A stretch of DNA of 64,000 nucleotides, taken from Anisus vortex. Taxonomy: Eukaryota > Mollusca > Gastropoda > Planorbidae. A program made the position numbers and the translations under genes. Of this stretch, positions 58,167-64,000 are shown piece after piece. Below the pieces are notes generated by a model, which ran no database searches, was not told where the DNA came from, and worked only from the letters and a program-made list of their open reading frames with translations. The DNA lies in the NCBI GenBank assembly GCA_949126835.1, contig OX421495.1, positions 23,036,533 to 23,100,532 of the forward strand, in the 5' to 3' direction. Position 1 is the stretch's first letter. Every line of letters starts with the position of its first letter.

Positions 58167-58443
58167 GTAAGTAATTTTTTTGTCATGTATGTGTTAAAAA
58201 ATAAAATGTACACTATCATAGAACTAATAGAAGAAAGTAATATATGCATATATTAATCTTGTAGTCTTTTTATTTGGGTAAAAAAAAACAATAACATATA
58301 AATACTTTCAAATGCTAACCTTTTACATTTTAAATTAAATTTGGATCTTTAAATAAATAAATATTATTCTCCCATTTTTACACTAATAAACCAAAACTTT
58401 AATTTTATGGAATTTGTGAAAAAAGTAGTTGAGGGCAGGTAAG

Positions 58444-59330
58444 GTTATTTATGAATGATTTCAACAATGCTAGTTTGTTTCAATATTCAACAATGCTAGT
58501 TTGTTTCAATATTTAACAATGCTAGTTTGTTTCAATATTCAACAATGCTAGTTTGTTTCAATATTCAACAATGCTAGTTTGTTTCAATATTCAACAATGC
58601 TAGTTTGTTTCAATATTCAACAATGCTAGTTTGTTTCAATATTCAACAATGCTAGTTTGTTTCAATATTCAACAATGCTAGTTTGTTTTAATATTTAACA
58701 ATGCTAGTTTGTTTCAATATTTAACAATGCTAGTTTGTTTCAATATTCCACAATGCTAGTTTGTTTCAGTTTCAATATTCAACAATGCTAGTTTGTTTCA
58801 ATATTCAACAATGCTAGTTTGTTTCAATATTTAACAATGCTAGTTTGTTTCAATATTCAACAATGCTAGTTTGTTTCAATATTCAACAATGCTAGTTTGT
58901 TTCAATATTCAACAATGCTAGTTTGTTTCAATATTCAACAATGCTAGTTTGTTTCAATATTCAACAATGCTAGTTTGTTTCAATATTCAACAATGCTAGT
59001 TTGTTTTAATATTTAACAATGCTAGTTTGTTTCAATATTTAACAATGCTAGTTTGTTTCAATATTCCACAATGCTAGTTTGTTTCAGTTTCAATATTCAA
59101 CAATGCTAGTTTGTTTCAATATTCAACAATGCTAGTTTGTTTCAATATTTAACAATGCTAGTTTGTTTCAATATTCAACAATGCTAGTTTGTTTCAATAT
59201 TCAACAATGCTAGTTTGTTTCAATATTCAACAATGCTAGTTTGTTTCAATATTCAACACTGCTAGTTTCTTTCAATATTCAACAATGCTAGTTTGTTTCA
59301 ATATTCAACACTGCTAGTTTGTTTCAATAA
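58444..59330. repeat. 26-bp minisatellite, about 34 copies, with a 318-bp duplicated block
   Basis: Unit of 26 bp (caacaatgctagtttgtttc plus aatatt). A rare variant with an extra gtttca hexamer occurs at about 58767 and 59085, 318 bp apart, with the same neighbouring variant units, showing block duplication. It lies just upstream of the first recognised LBR-like exon. Confidence 0.93.
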
Positions 59331-59577
59331 ATTTAATAAAAACAAAAACTGCATTTTGAATTGTAAAATTGAAAAAAAAAAGCTTAATACAAAATCTTCT
59401 ACTACAATTACCTTGCTTAATTGTACCGGTAAAACAGTATTTTTTTTTTGGGGGGGGGGTGGTGATTTCATGTTTTAAATCATCTCAATAGGGAAGGGAA
59501 GTACTTAGACATTTGATAGTTGTTGACTCGGTGTAACTTATATTTAAATGAATGTGATTATAAATTATTCATTTCAG

Positions 59578-59712
59578 AAACGGCCAGCCCCAAGTTCTAA
59601 CAATGGGAATCGAACTACATCTAGTACTTCTTATAGGTCAATTATAATTTCTTTGCTTGGCATGTTTTTTGGGCCATTATTTCTAATCTACTTGGTACTA
59701 CGCTGTGAAAAG
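59578..59712 (+). CDS. LBR: LBR-like exon a (linker and first TM)
   Basis: Acceptor attcatttcag, 45 codons in phase 0, donor gtttgt. Ser/Thr/Arg-rich start then one membrane segment ending LRCEK. Confidence 0.72.
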
Positions 59713-62700
59713 GTTTGTATTTTTGTGTTCTTTCATTATGAGAAAAACTTGTTAGCTTCAAACCTTAAACGTATTTTGCTTCTAAAAGAGGAAAGCTCAT
59801 TTGCTGATAAAGGAAAAAAAAAGGTTAAGGACTCGATCCATTTAATAAATTACACATATTTTTTTAAGCCATCTAAACCAGTCATAATTTTCCAAAAATG
59901 TTGGTATGAGATGTTTCTCCCCACAGAATCAATGTTTGCTGGGTCAGCTTCCTTTGGTCATTCCAACTCAACTGGGTGTATACATTTCAAATTTTAGTAC
60001 CTATGCTGTATGTGGCTACATTGTCCTGCTATACTTTCTTACCTCTACCCATGTGCCGACGTTCACCAGCGAAGTAAATCAAGGTAATTATTTCTCTACA
60101 CTTACAGTCTTACAGATCGCTTTTTATTTTATTTTTTTTTTGCATTGCCAGTGACGCTGATTTCAATTCTGTTTTCGAGCTTTAAATTTAAAAAACATGA
60201 AATCTCTTTGCTCCTTAACTTTTGAAATGCCAAAGATTTGTATTATTCATTGAAGCAAAAATATTATTGCAGATTTTCCGTTTTTTTCCTAATATTTATA
60301 TTGATTCCTAGAAACTAATATATATATATATATTTATATTCTTTTTCAATAGCATTTTCAGTTCTGGTGACCAGCACAGGATCCTTGATTGTATTGACAT
60401 ATTTTCAACCATCAATGATAAATGTGTTATACAATGAATATTTACGGCTTCTGTGCACTGTGACAGTTCTGTGCTACTTTTTGAGTGTTTTGTTCTATGC
60501 CCTTGCAAGTTTTGGCTTGGTGAATAAAAATCGAGGTAAGTTATTCAAATAAAAAAAATAATAATTTAAATGATCTAAATTTCCCATAGTTTTGGATCAA
60601 AAGACTTCTAAGTGTAACATTAGGCATGGTGCAGGCAATTCATTCCATTGATAATGAACACAAATTTACCTGGTTTTGAAGGGAAAAGCATTAGTATAAT
60701 TTGCTTTGCTTAATACTAATAATAGTAAATATTAAGGCCCAACTGAAAATTAACTTGGACAGTGGCGTCAGCCAAATATACTGGTTATGGCACTATTTGT
60801 CTCTGCAAATAATAACCACACAAGTACTTACACTTACAAATAAAAAAGGAAAAAAACTTTTAATTCTATTCTATAAATATACAACTTTTAAATACATTAA
60901 GTGAACAATAGGTATAAATACATTAAGTGAACAATAGGTATAGAAACAGTTAACATTAAGATTCCATTCCATTTTCTTGAATACTGTGAGTTTATTTGAT
61001 CTGCAGTAGTAATTTAATAAGTAGCATTTGCCACGTGTTTTTTGTTACATTGTAAAGAAGTTGATGATTTTCTATTACCGGTACTGGTGTTTCATTTACA
61101 AACTTTGTCCCATAGATATACTTACTCATATAAGTATAGATATCGGGTATTCATTATTTTCTGGAACAGCCATAAATAAAGAACTTTGAAGATTTTTATT
61201 GTTTCATAATGTTATAATTTTAGTTCGAGTCCTCATGGATATGACCATGTTCTTAGTGTATATTCATGGATATGACCAGGTTGTTAGTGTATATTCATGG
61301 ATATGACCAGGTTCTTAGTGTATATTCATGGATATTACCAGGTTCTTAGTGTATATTCATGGATATTACCAGGTTCTTAGTGTATATTCATGGATATGAC
61401 CAGGTTCTTAGTGTATATTCATGGATATGACCAGGTTCTTAGTGTATATTCATGGATGTGACCAGGTTCTTAGTGTATATTCATGGATGTGACCAGGTTC
61501 TTAGTGTATATTCATGGATATGACCAGGTTCTTAGTGTATATTCAAAGTTGAGAACAGCTGACTTTTAGGAGATAATTTGATTGTATTTTTATATGTTGA
61601 GCACAAGATGAGTTGTAGACAACATTCAAACTGATTGACATTTACAATGAATGCTATAATCATAGTCCAGCAACTAAAAATGAAAACCTAGACTCTGTTA
61701 TAGTGCTTGAACAGACACAATAGCAATGTACTAAAACATTACAAAGACCTTGACAAAAAAAACACCACCCTTTTCGCTACTAGGGACATTGTATCCCACA
61801 TTGATTTTTAGTAGAAAAGTTGTGTAGATTTGATTATATATTTAAAACAAAAAAGTCACTTTTCAATTAAAAGATTGGGATATCCACAAACCCACACAAT
61901 AGTTTTCATTTTAACTTCTATAAAACAGGACTAATAAATATAGCCAAATAAAATCCCTTTATTTATACGACATAATTTTTTTACTTTTCAGATTTTGGTT
62001 GGCCTTGTGCAATTTTTTACGGTAATACGATACATGTGCCAATAGCTGATATAGATTTGAAGTACTTCTTCTACGTGTATGCAGGCATGATAGGATGGGC
62101 TTTACTGGACCTCATAATCTTGTTGAACTCACTTCTTCAGAATAAATGGAACATATCAGTCATTTTCTTGACTCTAACACAGTATTTGTTCATAGGATAT
62201 TCTTTGTATTTTGAGGTTAGTTTTAAGAACATACAAAAGGTTTGAGCAAGCAACCATTTAGTTTATTGCTTAAGGTTTACTTTTCTAATCATACATTACA
62301 GAAATGGTAATTTTAAATAGTTAACTTTATGAAGTATAAATTGAGATCTAAATGCAAAATATTTAAATTATTAATAGACAGCCTTTAAGTTTACCTGACT
62401 TTATTTTATTCATTGAAAAAAAAACATAAATGTGGATGTTACTTTATTTAATACTCTATATCTCAATATTTGTTCAACTTTTACCCTTTATCTAAGTATT
62501 TTTTCTATCTTTATACTGTATCTGAGTATTTTTAACCTTTACAGGGATACATGCGCCTAAAACCCTTTGTTAAAAGAGAAGGCCTTGGGTTTCTCTGGCT
62601 AATGCGTGTTCTGATGTATCTCCCCTTCCTTCATTCTTTGCCTGTATACTGTGCAGCAGTGTCTGACGTTACCCTGGAGAAGCCAATGCTCTTATTAAAC

Positions 62701-63581
62701 TTTGTAATTTTCTGTTAGTACAACATTATGTTTTTTATCATTATAAATATTTGATTTTTTATTGCAAAAGGGTTCATTATTAATTTAAACCAGTGTTCAT
62801 ACGATTGGGGAACGTTTAGGAAAACTGATAGAAGTTTAGGTAAGTTTGCTAAACCTATAATTGATAAAGCAGCACCAAAAAATAAAAAAATTGCAAAAAA
62901 TGGACTAAGTACCTGATAATCAAAGAGTCCTTAATTCATATTGAGATTTTTTTATCAGAAATTATTTAAGCACTTTTCCTATTAGTTCTTTGAGTTATCT
63001 ACTAAAAACAATCCACTAAGTAAATGTTCACATTTGGACTTTTACACTACTGGTCAATGGTGATAATTTACATATACCAGTAGGTATTATATTTGGTTGT
63101 AATTTTAAAAATAAGGTTAGGGAATTTGAAAATGATTTTAGAGAATAAACACTGTTAAACAAAACCAATATTCTACACAATAATTTACCAGTAACTAGAA
63201 TTAGATTAAAAAATTACTAAAAATAAAATAAAATTGTTTCCTAAATCTATACTATTATTACTATAAAGAAATAAAAAAATGTGTAGATGTAATTTGATGA
63301 TATATTTAAAAATTTCTTCTCAGAAATGCTTTCTGAAAGACTGCTTTCTGTAAATATTGAAATAGAATAGGCTTTGTGGGAATCTTGGCTTAGTAGGCAT
63401 GAACTGATTTTAAGAGTAAAAAAAATTTACATTAAAAAATTTGATATAGTATGATGTCATTTAGCAGTGACAAAATAGTGTTTTCTTAAAATTTATTTCT
63501 TTGCAGTATTTGGTATTATTGTCTACATCAGCTCCACTCAACAGAAGGAAAGCTTTGCTGAGAATCCAGATGCTAACAAAA
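59578..63581 (+). CDS. LBR: Lamin-B-receptor/ERG24-family multi-pass membrane protein (partial, runs off right edge)
   Basis: Exons 59578-59712, 59927-60083, 60353-60535, 61992-62215, 62545-62713 and 63507-about 63581 join in phase with GT/AG sites. They encode about 314 residues: a basic Ser/Thr-rich linker (KRPAPSSNNGN...), a first TM segment (LLGMFFGPLFLIYLVL), then several more hydrophobic segments. Order and spacing match LBR/TM7SF2: IDLKYFFYVYAGMIGWALLDL corresponds to the FDxKYFxxxRPGLIGWxxINL block, and STQQKESFAENP to NSQKNxFRKNP. LBR sits in the inner nuclear membrane, binds lamin B and carries a C14-sterol reductase domain. Here the catalytic signatures are degraded (see findings). 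The N-terminal Tudor region and the last ~100 residues are not in view. The donor at 63582 (gtaaat) is weak; reading on to the TGA at 63749 would give a truncated isoform. Confidence 0.72.
59927..60083 (+). CDS. LBR: LBR-like exon b
   Basis: Acceptor ctccccacag; begins NQCLLGQLPL and contains TYAVCGYIVLLYFLTS. Donor gtaatt. Ends in phase 1. Confidence 0.72.
60353..60535 (+). CDS. LBR: LBR-like exon c (two TM segments)
   Basis: Acceptor tttttcaatag, donor gtaagt. Encodes FSVLVTSTGSLIVLTYF and VTVLCYFLSVLFYALASF. The position where LBR has its DGRRLKY(P/R)-N-G segment is occupied by unrelated sequence. Confidence 0.75.
61232..61545. repeat. 31-bp minisatellite, about 10 copies, in an LBR-like intron
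   Basis: Unit ttcatggatatgaccaggtt plus cttagtgtata, repeated with single-base changes between exons c and d. Confidence 0.93.
61992..62215 (+). CDS. LBR: LBR-like exon d (family core block)
   Basis: Acceptor acttttcag, donor gttagt. Begins DFGWPCAIFYGN and contains DLKYFFYVYAGMIGWALLDL, the clearest family match. Confidence 0.78.
62545..62713 (+). CDS. LBR: LBR-like exon e
   Basis: Acceptor aacctttacag, donor gttagt. Encodes GYMRLKPFVKREGLGFLWLM and a hydrophobic stretch, equivalent to the D-GFGFM...GD-WVPF block of active enzymes but with those residues changed. Confidence 0.72.
63507..63581 (+). CDS. LBR: LBR-like exon f (last in window)
   Basis: Acceptor atttctttgcag. Encodes FGIIVYISSTQQKESFAENPDANK. 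The end is set at the possible donor gtaaat; the frame stays open to a TGA at 63749-63751. Confidence 0.65.
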
Positions 63582-64000
63582 GTAAATTAGTGGAACAGAC
63601 TCTATTAAAACCAAGTTTTTTAAAACTTTTTTTTCCCCAATTGTTTTTGGGACCCAAATGCTGGGTAGAGACACTGTCAGTATTTGGCAACAAGAGCAAA
63701 ATTACTGGATCCCAAAAAGTCCAAACACTAGCTCAGTTAAACCAGCTCTGAATGTTTTGTGATATTTGAACCTAATTTCTGCTACACTTCTCCTGTCACC
63801 AAAACTGTAGAAATTGATATCTATTATATGATACCTATAGGATGGTATAGACTAGTCCTTCTCGAACTTTTCTGTGTGGAGGACTGGCCTAACTTTTACA
63901 ATAGCAGCTCACACCAGTGTTTTTTTTTTTTGGCATTTAAAAAATAATACTCTGGGATAGCAGTTAAAGGTATTATTTTTTGCAATTGTTTTTTTAGTAC
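63582..64000. other. Probable intron of the LBR-like gene
   Basis: If the donor at 63582 is used, this is intronic. The first 170 bases remain open in the exon frame but no longer resemble the family, favouring an intron. Confidence 0.4.

Noticed and set aside
58444..59330. Possible CRISPR-like array
   Set aside because: Pure 26-bp tandem repeat without spacers.
59713..59997. Continuation of the open frame past LBR-like exon a
   Set aside because: Residues after the donor lose all family resemblance, and the next exon resumes it in another frame after a good acceptor.

Overview
The window is eukaryotic nuclear DNA. It is AT-rich (roughly one third G+C by eye), its genes are split by long introns, and it is crowded with LINE, hAT, SINE and tandem-repeat sequence. 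Gene content (ADF/cofilin, the BBS6-type chaperonin MKKS, a lamin-B-receptor/sterol-reductase family member, and an H1-domain arginine-rich protein with a histone-type 3' stem-loop) says metazoan. The repeat style (I-clade LINE with RNase H, tRNA-derived SINEs, many poly-G/poly-C tracts) suggests a mollusc, probably a gastropod. The species cannot be fixed from the sequence alone.

Layout. 1-801: minus-strand internal exon of an unidentified gene that runs off the left edge. 1148-1750: LINE 3' debris. 3301-5541: non-autonomous hAT element with a second terminal-repeat element nested in it. 5721-7585: hAT copy with a decayed transposase and a perfect 8-bp target duplication. 8721-8907 and 10896-11089: two copies of one MITE family. 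9753-10262 (minus): intronless gene for an H1-winged-helix, Arg/Cys-rich protamine-like protein, followed 60 bp downstream by a histone 3' stem-loop. 15494-25094 (plus): complete four-exon ADF/cofilin gene of 143 residues; exon 1 codes only the initiator Met, and the introns hold LINE fragments. 29616-40198 (minus): MKKS/BBS6 locus. The 596-residue chaperonin-like protein is split over four coding exons. Two short membrane-protein ORFs lie upstream in what look like the 5' exons of the same transcript, as in vertebrate MKKS mRNAs. The MKKS introns carry a 28-bp x 66 satellite with a 728-bp higher-order period and a 50-bp x 13 array. 40400-57900: mostly transposon territory, with an I-clade LINE, a TA-flanked MITE, a hAT deletion derivative, SINEs, an RTE-like LINE holding a 67-bp inverted repeat, a jockey/CR1-like RT fragment, and a Helitron-like element with a tRNA-like core. 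59578-right edge (plus): six exons of an LBR/ERG24-family multi-pass membrane protein whose catalytic signatures look degraded; the gene continues outside the window.

The genes are independent loci, not an operon. The most notable items are the apparent polycistronic MKKS 5' region, the protamine-like H1 gene with a replication-type 3' end, the LBR-like protein that has lost reductase signatures, and heavy over-representation of the palindrome TAGGCCTA across the window. All identifications come from reading translations by eye; no search was run.
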